Below, one piece after another: positions 15,979 through 24,591 of a DNA stretch of 64,000 bases (position 1 is the first letter of the stretch; each line of letters opens with the position of its first letter). Source of the stretch: Planctomycetales bacterium (GTDB taxonomy: Bacteria; Planctomycetota; Planctomycetia; Planctomycetales; Planctomycetaceae); assembly GCA_028285345.1 (NCBI GenBank), contig JANQPT010000038.1:1-64000 (forward strand). Reading direction: 5' to 3'. The translations under genes and the position numbers were made by a program. The notes beneath the pieces were generated by a model. The model ran no database searches, had not been told where the DNA came from, and saw nothing but the letters and a program-made list of their open reading frames with translations.

Positions 15979-17403
15979 TTACTCAACCGCAGACAACACC
16001 GGATCATCAATTTCACGCATGCGTTCGATGATCTTCCCATGAAGCTTGGCGATCGCCGTTTGAACCTCAGGGGCGTCGCTCGCGATGAGGTTGGTGGTTT
16101 CGCCCGGGTCTTGCTGCAGGTCGAAGAACTCGTCGCGCTCGGGATTGAGAAAGTCGCGGACCAGTTTCCAGCGCGGCGTGCGATACATTCGCATGTGCGT
16201 GCGCGACTGATGGTGGGTGCTGTATTCGGCGTAAAAATCGTCGTCCCATGCGACCGGCTCGCCTTTGAGCACCGGTACGATGCTCCGCCCGCGCACGATC
16301 TTGCCGTCCGGCGCGGCTGCTCCCACCATTTCCAACAGCGTGGGAAACCAGTCGAGATTGGAAACGGTCCTTTCAACCACCGTTCCCGGTTCCACGACTC
16401 CCGGCCAGCGGACGGCGGTCGGGACCCGGATGGAATTGTCGTACATATTCGGCCGCTGTTTGGCCGGTACATTCTTCGTCCCCGGCGGCAACTCGGTCAA
16501 AATCCAGTGGCCGTTTCCTTTGTGCCAGATGCCGTTGTGACCCATGTTGTAGCCGTGATCGCTGGTAAAAATGACGATCGTCTTTTCCGTCAGTTGCAAG
16601 TCGTCCAACGCCTGCAGCAGCCGACCGACGTTGCGGTCCACGCCGTGAACGCTTCCTAGATACTCACGCGTCTTTTGTTTCACCTTCTTGACGTCCAGTT
16701 TGGGGTAGTCGGGATGCGGCAATTGCGGATCGAGGTTCTCGAATGGATTCCAGTCCGCCTCCGGCAGCGGCAACCAGGGGGCGTGAGGGGCGCGATAATG
16801 CACGCAGCACAGAAACGGTTCATCGCGATGCCGTTTGATGTACTCCAGGGCGTGGTCAGTCAATACATCCGTGGTGAAACCGGAAAACAGATGTTGCTGA
16901 CCCTCTTTCTCCATCACGGCGTCTTTGACTTTGGTCCCGCCGGTGCGAAATCCCATGAAGTAGTCGAACCCGGTCCGCGTAGGATGATAGCGGTCGGGCA
17001 CACCGAGGTGCCATTTGCCGATGAGGCCGGTGGCGTAGCCATGTTTTTGCAGCACCTCGGTCCAGCAAACAGTATCGGGTGCCAGCCCCACACCGTATTC
17101 TTTGCGGGGGTTGATCCAATCGGTGATCCCCAGTTCGCTGCCGTAGCGCCCCGTCATCAATCCGGCCCGTGACGGGCTGCAGACCGGTGTGGTGGTGAAG
17201 GCGTTGACGAGATACGCGCCGTCGCCGAAGAGCTCATCGAGGTTCGGAGTGTGGGCGTGCGGATGTCCGGAACGTCCCAGCGCCCAGGGCGCCTGGTCGT
17301 CAGTGTAGATAAACAGGATGTTGGGCTTTTCCGCCGCTTGCAGCGTTCCGACGAACAGACTTGCCAGAAATGTGATTGCGATGATGTTGGCACGGGTGCG
17401 CAT
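15979..17403 (-). CDS. secreted type I sulfatase
   Basis: A 474-residue formylglycine sulfatase. The signal peptide spans about residues 1-24. The first metal-binding segment is NILFIYTDDQ (D35, D36), and the catalytic C75 lies in CSPSR, the site converted to formylglycine. GKWHLG and TSDHGYNMG supply further active-site residues. The C-terminal DFLNPERDEFFDLQQDPGETTNL segment is the typical family ending. It removes sulfate from a polysaccharide or other sulfate ester, probably outside the cytoplasm. The ATG at 17403 has AGGA 6 bp upstream. The downstream end abuts a MITE-like element. Confidence 0.95.
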   Translation of the reverse strand: MRTRANIIAITFLASLFVGTLQAAEKPNILFIYTDDQAPWALGRSGHPHAHTPNLDELFGDGAYLVNAFTTTPVCSPSRAGLMTGRYGSELGITDWINPRKEYGVGLAPDTVCWTEVLQKHGYATGLIGKWHLGVPDRYHPTRTGFDYFMGFRTGGTKVKDAVMEKEGQQHLFSGFTTDVLTDHALEYIKRHRDEPFLCCVHYRAPHAPWLPLPEADWNPFENLDPQLPHPDYPKLDVKKVKQKTREYLGSVHGVDRNVGRLLQALDDLQLTEKTIVIFTSDHGYNMGHNGIWHKGNGHWILTELPPGTKNVPAKQRPNMYDNSIRVPTAVRWPGVVEPGTVVERTVSNLDWFPTLLEMVGAAAPDGKIVRGRSIVPVLKGEPVAWDDDFYAEYSTHHQSRTHMRMYRTPRWKLVRDFLNPERDEFFDLQQDPGETTNLIASDAPEVQTAIAKLHGKIIERMREIDDPVLSAVE

Positions 17404-17508
17404 GTGCGATCCTTTGATGACAGGTCGAATTCGCTCCATCTTTTCGCACAGCCCGGCGACAGTCAAGCCGGTGCGGCTACCGAGTGCATCGCTAAACTTT
17501 CTCAACGG

Positions 17509-18366
17509 CTATGCGACGCGCAGGACGTCAGCAGCGCAGAGTTCTTCGCGGCACAGCGCGTCCAAACCCTTGTCGGCAATCAAACTGACGAACGTGGCGT
17601 GCACGCGGCGGCAACTTCGCGACAATTCCGTCTGCAATTGGCCGAGACGCCGGCGATAGCCTTCGATGGTCTTGCGTTCGATGAGCAGGTCCGCCTCGGC
17701 GGCGGTCTCCGCGTCGACCAGCCGGCGACCACCGAGCGGCTGTGGATCCGCTTCCCAAGCAGTCAGCAGTTGCAACACCCACAGCGCGCTGGCCCCGGAT
17801 GCGAGACTGCGAATCAGGACCTCAGGATCGTGCGGAAACAAGAAATCGCTGATCACCACTCTTACCGCCTGCCGCTGGAGGGGGATCTGATGACGCTCTA
17901 GCAGCTCCGCCATCGACGCCTTGGCGTTGAACGGCAACCGCTCGATGGCCTCTAATCCCTCCGTGCCTGTCAACGCGGCGGAGGGACCATCCGTCAGCGG
18001 CACGACGCGTGCCCGGCCTCCCAACCGCCCGCATAACATGGCAAAGACCGCCGACAACTGTCGCGCGACCCGCGACTTGACGCCCTCCCCTGTGCGCATC
18101 GAGGCGCTGCCGTCGACCAGAATCTCTGTTTGCGGGCTGATTTCTTCGCGGTAAAGGCGAACCATCAGCGTGTCGCTGCGGGCGTACGCTGACCAATCGA
18201 CATGTCGAATGTCGTCGCCGGGAATGTACTCGCGAAATTCCTGAAACTCGAGTGAACTGCCCGCCCCCCTGCCCAGCAACTCCCCGGCCCGGCCGGCGAC
18301 CGGCGCGCGTGGGATCCCCAATTGGTAGGTTTCGACAGCCCGCTGCACTTCGAGATCGTTTTTCAC
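17509..18366 (-). CDS. DUF58 domain protein
   Basis: A 285-residue protein of DUF58, a vWA-like fold. The family motif RLGIPRAP...GRGAGSSLEFQEFREYIPGDD(I)RHVDWSAYARSD is present near the N terminus (segments quoted separately), followed by a metal-site-like DGSASM at about residue 90. DUF58 proteins are partners of MoxR ATPases, probably acting in assembly or metal insertion for other proteins. It is the last gene of the minus-strand cluster that includes moxR, the ABC transporter and two membrane proteins. Confidence 0.9.
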   Translation of the reverse strand: MKNDLEVQRAVETYQLGIPRAPVAGRAGELLGRGAGSSLEFQEFREYIPGDDIRHVDWSAYARSDTLMVRLYREEISPQTEILVDGSASMRTGEGVKSRVARQLSAVFAMLCGRLGGRARVVPLTDGPSAALTGTEGLEAIERLPFNAKASMAELLERHQIPLQRQAVRVVISDFLFPHDPEVLIRSLASGASALWVLQLLTAWEADPQPLGGRRLVDAETAAEADLLIERKTIEGYRRRLGQLQTELSRSCRRVHATFVSLIADKGLDALCREELCAADVLRVA

Positions 18367-18407
18367 AACCGTGCACCCTTACTCATCGAGATCCGCAATC
18401 GCAGACA

Positions 18408-20045
18408 TCAACCCGATGCCGTTGCTTCGGAGGAGACCGCCGGCTCCAGAACGTCAGGTTCGGAGATTGGCTCAACGGCAGCCGTTGAGGACGCTGATTG
18501 CCCACTGGTTTCGCTCGATTGGGGAACGAGCACTTCCACGACTCCCCGCCACATTGCCCGGACATTGAATAATAGCAGCAACCCGGCAGCGGCGGCGAGA
18601 ATGGTCAGCAAGTGAGTCGCCCCGCGCACCAATTGTGGAGCCGACAGCAACGAAAGTGTATTGATCGGATCAGTGACAAAAAAGTAGGGTGACGTGATCC
18701 GTCTCGCATCGGTAATCAGCAGATTGATCAAATTCGGCATCAGCCAAAGTAGAGCAAAAAACACGATCATGACCGCGCGGACTTGACCCGGCCGAAAACC
18801 GGGTGAAACCACCCGAAGCCAGCGCCCCGCAAGCGACGAAACGGCCGCAACGATCACCAGATAACAAGCCAGGCCCGCAACGAATCGCTCGACACCCTCC
18901 CACGCCGCCGGAGTCGTTTTCGCACCGTCGAAATAGATGCCCAACGCGTAGGTGAGTGCAACCAAAACGGCCATATTCAACGTCACAAACAGCAAACCAC
19001 GGCTGCCCCCAGGTAAAAACGGCAACGAAGCCAGCCGCAACAGGGGGGAGCGAAACAATTTCCCGCGATTTCGCCGAGAGAGCGCATCAAACTCGGTCGA
19101 GGCAAAGAGGGCGACGATTCCCCCAAAAACCCCAACCCAGACCATGGTTGACACCACACCAGTGACATCCGCCGTACCTGTGGATGCTGCGTTGAATAAG
19201 ACCACGAAGCCGATCCACGTGACGGTGAGCCAAAGCAGGACTGCGCACACAATTCGAATTCCCGTGCTACGGTTATCCGATTCGAACGTCAACTGAGCAC
19301 GCGCAATTTGCAGGAACAGTAAAAAGGTCGACACATAATACGCGGTGCATATCAGGACAATCCAGAGAATCGCGTTGTCGATTAGCAGTCCGTTGAGATC
19401 AACGACCGATTGGCTGACCCATGACGAGGCTATGCGGATCGAAAAATACATCGCGCCGACCAATCCGGCCAACAGCACAATCGAGAGCACGACCTGCGAC
19501 TGCCGTTCCGCCGCAAACGTGCTGAGCGTCAGTGACAGCAGAGAAAGCATCATCGAGGCCAACATCGTCACGAGCAGTGTCACCATCAAGGTGGGAAAGT
19601 CGACGCCCCGCAGCAGATAGATAAAGGCAATAAAGGGACTAATGGCGGAAAAGTAGATAAACGTTTGCACCTGAGAACTGAGCCACTTGCCCCAGACGAT
19701 CTGTAGCGGCGAAAGCGTGGTAATATTCAACAGCTCATAGGTGTTCAGGTCCCGCTCGGCGAGCAGGCTGCGAAACGCCCCAAAGGGGACCACGAGCATC
19801 ACCGACAGGGCGAGCAGGCTGTAATACAGCCAAAAATTCTCGCCGCCGACAGGCGCGTCGCCGCGACTCGAGTTTTCGGGCAACAGGACGACCGCCGAGA
19901 TCAACCAGCTCCCGAACAGCATGATCGAGAATGTGGCCACGAATTGGCGGCTCTTCAGCGCCTGGCGGGTCTCCTTCACCAGGATCGGATTGAGCTGATC
20001 GCTGGTTGTTTCCGCCCACCGGGAGATGAAATCAGGTTCCGACAT
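18408..20045 (-). CDS. ABC transporter permease
   Basis: A 545-residue polytopic membrane protein with about 12 hydrophobic segments, starting after a short cytoplasmic N terminus that contains PILVKETRQALKSRQF, a block typical of ABC-2 type permeases (GldF-like). It ends in a soluble Glu/Ser-rich tail. The ATP-binding partner is the next gene upstream (20264-21268). It probably exports a substrate or works mechanically, as in gliding-type ABC-2 systems; the substrate is unknown. The intervening 218 bp carry a palindromic repeat, so the operon is not strictly compact here. Confidence 0.85.
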   Translation of the reverse strand: MSEPDFISRWAETTSDQLNPILVKETRQALKSRQFVATFSIMLFGSWLISAVVLLPENSSRGDAPVGGENFWLYYSLLALSVMLVVPFGAFRSLLAERDLNTYELLNITTLSPLQIVWGKWLSSQVQTFIYFSAISPFIAFIYLLRGVDFPTLMVTLLVTMLASMMLSLLSLTLSTFAAERQSQVVLSIVLLAGLVGAMYFSIRIASSWVSQSVVDLNGLLIDNAILWIVLICTAYYVSTFLLFLQIARAQLTFESDNRSTGIRIVCAVLLWLTVTWIGFVVLFNAASTGTADVTGVVSTMVWVGVFGGIVALFASTEFDALSRRNRGKLFRSPLLRLASLPFLPGGSRGLLFVTLNMAVLVALTYALGIYFDGAKTTPAAWEGVERFVAGLACYLVIVAAVSSLAGRWLRVVSPGFRPGQVRAVMIVFFALLWLMPNLINLLITDARRITSPYFFVTDPINTLSLLSAPQLVRGATHLLTILAAAAGLLLLFNVRAMWRGVVEVLVPQSSETSGQSASSTAAVEPISEPDVLEPAVSSEATASG

Positions 20046-20128
20046 ACGTTTTGTGAATTGAGAATGAAAGATTCAAATCGTCAGCAACCGGTCCGCAGAG
20101 CAGACCGCGCCGGAGGGTTTTGAAACTC

Positions 20129-20258
20129 GGCTTTGTCGGAAAAGACATTTCAGGGTGGCTGGGGTCGGACGTTAGTCCGCCCCCAGGTTCAATATCTGGG
20201 GGCTCGCTTTGCTCGACCCCAGCCACCCATCGCCAATTCGGAGATTTTCGGCAAAGCC
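20129..20258. repeat. nested palindromic element (multi-hairpin)
   Basis: The outer arms are GGCTTTGTCGGAAAA (from 20129) and TTTTCGGCAAAGCC (to 20258). Nested inside is a perfect 15-bp inverted repeat, GGGTGGCTGGGGTCG (20153-20167) and its inverse at 20214-20228. Within that, CGGAC-GTTA-GTCCG (20166-20179) and CCCCCAG/CTGGGGG (20180-20186, 20196-20202) form two more hairpins. The inner element is related to the repeats at 9216, 10105 and 10911. It occupies the gap between the ABC permease and ATPase genes. Confidence 0.8.
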
Positions 20259-20263
20259 TAATT

Positions 20264-21268
20264 CTATTGGGTGATTCCTTTAGTGACTGCCATAAACACA
20301 TCTTCCAGCGATTCCGTCCGTCCCTGCAGCGACACGACTTCGATCCCCGCTTCGATCATTGATCGCAAAAACTTTGCCTGGGCTGCTTCGTCCCCGGCAA
20401 ATGAAAACCTCGCCTTATTTTCGGTCGTGCTGACATTTTCCACGTACGGCTGCTCCAACAACCACCGCTGCAACTGCCCGACGTTTCGGACGACGGTGAC
20501 TTCCAGCGACGATTTCTGGCCGGTCGAATCTCGGCGATGCCCGCTCATGATTTCGTCGCGCGACCCGCTGGCCAAAATCCGCCCCGCCTCGATGATCGCC
20601 GCCGAATTACAGATTTCCGACAACTCCGTCAGAATGTGTGAGCTGATCAAAACCGTTTTCTTCAAGTCGGTCGCGAGCAAGTGGATCAGCTCCCGCAATT
20701 CGACCCGAGCGCGGGGATCCAGACCGGCTGCCGGCTCATCCAGCACAAGCACTGCGGGATCGTGAATCAGCGTCCGGCCCAACCCCAACCGTTGGGACAT
20801 CCCCTTGCTGAGCGTGTCGATCGGTTTTTCCGCCAATTTGTGGAGCTCGGTGAACACCATCACCCGTTCGATCGCATCACGCCGCTCGGCACCGCGGAAT
20901 CCGTAGGCTCGCGCAAAGAAATCCAGATACTCGAGCACATTCACATTCTGATATTTGCCGAAGCTGTCGGGCATGAATCCCAATATTCGGCGGACCTCAT
21001 CAGGCTGATCGATGACGGAATAGCCGCCGACATACGCGTCGCCCGCAGTCGGGACGTCGAGCGTCGCCAAGATCCGCATCGTGGTGGTCTTGCCCGCCCC
21101 ATTGGGACCGATAAAGCCCATCACCTCGCCCGGATGAACGCGGAACGAGACATTGTTGACCGCTTTCAGATTTCCGAAAAAGCGGTGCAGATGCTCGATT
21201 TCAATGGCCGGCGCCGCCTCCGGCTGCGCGGGATCAATCGGCTTGGTATCGGCGATGGATTCTGACAT
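20264..21268 (-). CDS. ABC transporter ATP-binding protein
   Basis: A 334-residue ABC ATPase with Walker A GPNGAGKTT, signature LSKGMSQRLGLGR, Walker B VLVLDEPAAGLD and the switch HIL. A short N-terminal extension precedes the domain. The C-terminal 80 residues after the ATPase form the accessory domain seen in GldA/CcmA-like proteins of ABC-2 systems. It drives the permease encoded next (18408-20045). It sits in the MoxR-DUF58 cluster. Confidence 0.93.
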   Translation of the reverse strand: MSESIADTKPIDPAQPEAAPAIEIEHLHRFFGNLKAVNNVSFRVHPGEVMGFIGPNGAGKTTTMRILATLDVPTAGDAYVGGYSVIDQPDEVRRILGFMPDSFGKYQNVNVLEYLDFFARAYGFRGAERRDAIERVMVFTELHKLAEKPIDTLSKGMSQRLGLGRTLIHDPAVLVLDEPAAGLDPRARVELRELIHLLATDLKKTVLISSHILTELSEICNSAAIIEAGRILASGSRDEIMSGHRRDSTGQKSSLEVTVVRNVGQLQRWLLEQPYVENVSTTENKARFSFAGDEAAQAKFLRSMIEAGIEVVSLQGRTESLEDVFMAVTKGITQ

Positions 21269-21315
21269 AGCGTCTGTTTGATGGTGAGACGTAATTCAAC
21301 ACATGGGTCTGTACG

Positions 21316-23415
21316 TCAATACAATCCTTGCAGCACATGAAAATCACCTCGTGGCGACGTTTTCTCCAATCCCAGGTGCAAGCCGGGGCTCTCGCTGAGG
21401 ATCGCCAGATACATCCGGCGCTGAGAGGTGAACTCGCTGATCGAGATCGGTCTTAACGTTTGCTTGAGCCGCCTTTCCAGAAAGCTTGACTCAAAGTCGA
21501 TGTCGCTGCGATGGAGCGATCCGCTCGCGGAGATCACATACGGCTCATACACGCTTCGCGCCGGGAGGGCGCTGTTGATATCAAACGGATGTGCCTGCGA
21601 GATCTCCATCAGCCTTTTCTTCAAATTCTGCGGTCCGATCGATGTGAGCTCGGTCGTACCACCCGCCTGCAAATCGGATCCGTAAAAGAGGCCGCCCTGT
21701 TCGTCCACCACGAACAGCGTGTCGATCGCCCATTCGAGGCCGTTGGCCGCCTGCAGTGTTCCCGGCTGGGAGCCGGGTGAGAATTCCACGCGTCCGCGTT
21801 CGGTCCGTTCGGAAACGGTCATGAACTGCGCCGGCGTGCGCGAGCGAATCCACCCGATCGCCAAATGCTGACCTCCGTCCCAGTCCCAGCGTCCGTGCGG
21901 GGCTTCTCTCCTCTGGGGCAACAACGGATAGACGGCCGTGTCTTCGGGAAATCGCAGGCCGTCGGACGGCGCCACTCCGGCATACAGCGCGAAGCGGCTC
22001 AGAGAGATCGCTGAACGATTCCGCTGGTCGAGCAACGTGAAACTTCGGGCCCGCGATTTGACCCCGAATCCGTCAGCGATTGCCGCATAGGCAAACAGTG
22101 AACAACTCGTCAAAAACGCGATGGCCGGAATGGTGACCACCAGCAAATACAACTGCCGGCGGCGGCGCAAGAAAAAGTAATTCATCGGCCCGATCAAGAT
22201 GGTAAACCCGCTAATCAGGACGATGAACGCCAGTTTAGGCACACCACCCACGCCGGGGATCGTGAATTCCAGAAACGACGCCTCCGGCCGCCGGGTCGAT
22301 ATCCCGTGCCGGGACGTCCACGTCCAATCACGGACGGGCTCGATCGAGTTCAACAGCCAAACCCAGTCTTCGACGGAACCTGGAAAAGGATTGTCCGGAA
22401 ACGCGATCACATGACCAAGCATCAAGCGATGAACGGCAAACGTGTCAGGACTCACTTTCCAGACGTAGCGGCGGTCTGAAGTTTCCGCATCCGTTCCGAC
22501 GAAGCCCTCATGGCCCAAGTTCCCCGAAAACCCCTGTTGAATTTCCTCATCGGTAAAGCTGGAGACCAACTTGCGACGGTTATTCTTGGACGCCGGCTTC
22601 CATCCTTTCGTTCCTGAGATTGGCAGTAAGCGGTTCAATTCCGCCGAATTGTCCGCCGGAACGCCAGCTTTTGTGATGATCAGATGCCCCCCCATCCGCA
22701 CCCAATTGATGATCGCCGCACGCGGGCCTTCGGGCAACTTCCCGAACGTTTCTAACGAGAGCGCAATGGTATCCAACGCTGAGTAATCGATGGCCCGATC
22801 CGGCAGCATCGCCGGTTCAATGACTTCGCAATCGGTTTGCGTGGGATGCACGATATACCCGCCGCTCGAAGGTGTGCGGCTCATGGTATTGATCAGAGTT
22901 GCGGCGTTGGAGAATTGGTCACAGTCGATCTTATTCGGCGACATCACCAATAATGAGGGCATGCTCAAGGAATCCTGCTCGGCTTCCGGTAACGATATTG
23001 ACGCTTCGAGCCCCTGCAGCGGACGGCCGCCCTCCGAGACGACGAGCCGGCCGTACGAACCGAAATCGGCTTCCGAGACCAGCGGAATGGACAAAGTGAA
23101 TTGGCGGGTCGCGTTCTGTCCGACTGTGACTCGCTTGCGGACCTGGGGAAGCTTGTTGTTGGATTGCGGAACAAATCGGAAGAGTAATTCGCGCTCCTTG
23201 CCGTTGTTGGTAACGCGAATCCGAACCGGGAGATACCCCCCTGCTTTGCCCCCTGCCCAGCGGGTATCGACATTCAGCGTGATATCCTTGGACTTCAGTC
23301 GGTATTCTTCGCCGGATGCAGACAACCGCGACGGCAATACAGCAAGCACGCAGCAGCAAACCGCCACCGCCCATCCGATCTGCCGCATATCGCATACACC
23401 CATGTTGATTCCCAT
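21316..23415 (-). CDS. large membrane protein of the MoxR/ABC cluster
   Basis: A 699-residue protein with a signal peptide (about residues 10-33), a long extracytoplasmic region that starts with beta strands (NVDTRWAGGKAGGYLPVRIRVTNNG), then IINWVRMGGHLIITKAG, and two transmembrane segments at about residues 390-450. A beta-rich C-terminal domain follows. The MGG-HLIITKAG strand resembles the GATase-like domain of GldG-type proteins that accompany ABC-2 gliding transporters. I infer a GldG-like role but did not find a defining signature. Several start codons (23415, 23403, 23388) are possible. It lies 7 bp after the moxR stop, so translational coupling is likely. Confidence 0.65.
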   Translation of the reverse strand: MGINMGVCDMRQIGWAVAVCCCVLAVLPSRLSASGEEYRLKSKDITLNVDTRWAGGKAGGYLPVRIRVTNNGKERELLFRFVPQSNNKLPQVRKRVTVGQNATRQFTLSIPLVSEADFGSYGRLVVSEGGRPLQGLEASISLPEAEQDSLSMPSLLVMSPNKIDCDQFSNAATLINTMSRTPSSGGYIVHPTQTDCEVIEPAMLPDRAIDYSALDTIALSLETFGKLPEGPRAAIINWVRMGGHLIITKAGVPADNSAELNRLLPISGTKGWKPASKNNRRKLVSSFTDEEIQQGFSGNLGHEGFVGTDAETSDRRYVWKVSPDTFAVHRLMLGHVIAFPDNPFPGSVEDWVWLLNSIEPVRDWTWTSRHGISTRRPEASFLEFTIPGVGGVPKLAFIVLISGFTILIGPMNYFFLRRRRQLYLLVVTIPAIAFLTSCSLFAYAAIADGFGVKSRARSFTLLDQRNRSAISLSRFALYAGVAPSDGLRFPEDTAVYPLLPQRREAPHGRWDWDGGQHLAIGWIRSRTPAQFMTVSERTERGRVEFSPGSQPGTLQAANGLEWAIDTLFVVDEQGGLFYGSDLQAGGTTELTSIGPQNLKKRLMEISQAHPFDINSALPARSVYEPYVISASGSLHRSDIDFESSFLERRLKQTLRPISISEFTSQRRMYLAILSESPGLHLGLEKTSPRGDFHVLQGLY

Positions 23416-23422
23416 CGTGCTG

Positions 23423-24508
23423 TTATCCGTCTGCGGGAGCGAGATCCTCCGGCAAATGCCGGCCGATTTCCGGAACCTGCTCCAGCAGCGAGTCGATCAT
23501 TTTTTGCGGTGTCCAGCCCTCCAACCGCGCAGCGTAATCCAGAATCATGCGGTGCCCCAACACGCTGCCGGCCACCTTTTTCACTTCGTCGAATCCAACG
23601 TTCGGTTTTCCCGCCAGCAGCGCTGCCGCACGCGATGTTCCCGCCAACGCAATCGCCGCTCGCGGAGAAGCGCCGAACTTGACGAATTTCCGCACCACTT
23701 CGGGAGCGTCGTCGCGGTCAGGGTGCGTCGCCGTCACCAAACGGGCGATGTAATTTGAAACGGCGTCGGGTAAGTGGATGGCATCGACTTTGTCGAACAG
23801 ATTTTCCAGTTCCAATGCATCAACCACCGGCTCCAACTCCGGCGGCCGGCCGTGCTGCCGCGTGCTGATGATCTCCTGCAACGTGCTGCTGGAGACGTTG
23901 TGCACGCTGAGCTTGAATGTGAAACGGTCCAGTTGCGCTTCGGGCAGCGGGTAGGTCCCTTCCAGTTCAATCGGGTTTTGCGTCGCCAGCACGAAAAACG
24001 GGAGCGGCAGCGGATGGGTTTCACCCAATACCGTGACGCGTCGCTCCTGCATCGCCTCTAACAGCGCGGACTGAGTTTTGGGGCTGGCACGGTTGATCTC
24101 ATCGGCGAGAACCAGGTTGGCAAAGATCGGTCCTTTATGAAACACGAGGCTTCGCGCGCCGTGTTGATTCTCCTCCAAGATCGGCGAACCGACGATATCG
24201 CTGGGGAGCAAATCCGGCGTGAACTGCAGGCGGCGAAACTCCAGTCCCAACAATTTGGAGAGCGACTTAATGAGTTCGGTCTTGCCCAGCCCGGGTAAGC
24301 CCTCGAGCAACATATGCCCGCGGGCCATCAGTGATATCACCACCAACTCCAGCAGTTCATCCTGCCCGAGAATTGCGCGTCGCAACTCGTCCAGTAACCG
24401 CTTGAGGACGGTTTGGGCTGCCTGAATGTCTTGTGGAGCAACCAGTCCGCCATCATCTTGTTGCGTAGCATCTGCGTTGTCCTCGACTTCCGCAGTCTCC
24501 CGATCCAT
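23423..24508 (-). CDS. MoxR family AAA+ ATPase
   Basis: A 361-residue AAA+ ATPase: Walker A GLPGLGKTE, Walker B VLADEINRAS, sensor 1 ATQNPIELEGTYPLPEAQLDRF (motif start quoted), and sensor 2 region SPRAAIALAG. MoxR ATPases act as chaperones with DUF58/vWA partners for assembly or maturation of target complexes. A DUF58 gene lies 5 kb downstream in the same cluster. The ATG at 24508 has AGAGG 7 bp upstream; the longer frame from 24571 lacks a site. Confidence 0.95.
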   Translation of the reverse strand: MDRETAEVEDNADATQQDDGGLVAPQDIQAAQTVLKRLLDELRRAILGQDELLELVVISLMARGHMLLEGLPGLGKTELIKSLSKLLGLEFRRLQFTPDLLPSDIVGSPILEENQHGARSLVFHKGPIFANLVLADEINRASPKTQSALLEAMQERRVTVLGETHPLPLPFFVLATQNPIELEGTYPLPEAQLDRFTFKLSVHNVSSSTLQEIISTRQHGRPPELEPVVDALELENLFDKVDAIHLPDAVSNYIARLVTATHPDRDDAPEVVRKFVKFGASPRAAIALAGTSRAAALLAGKPNVGFDEVKKVAGSVLGHRMILDYAARLEGWTPQKMIDSLLEQVPEIGRHLPEDLAPADG

Positions 24509-24591
24509 GCCGAGCCTCTTGGGTATATTGTCGGTCAAGTTGATGGAATGTTCGGCGGTGAAGCTGAGCAACTAATTCGGACGAACAACGA

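Noticed and set aside
20153..20228. Cloverleaf-like fold, possible tRNA
   Set aside because: No conserved T-loop (GTTCGA) or anticodon-loop pattern, no CCA end, and the same arms occur in other dispersed repeats.
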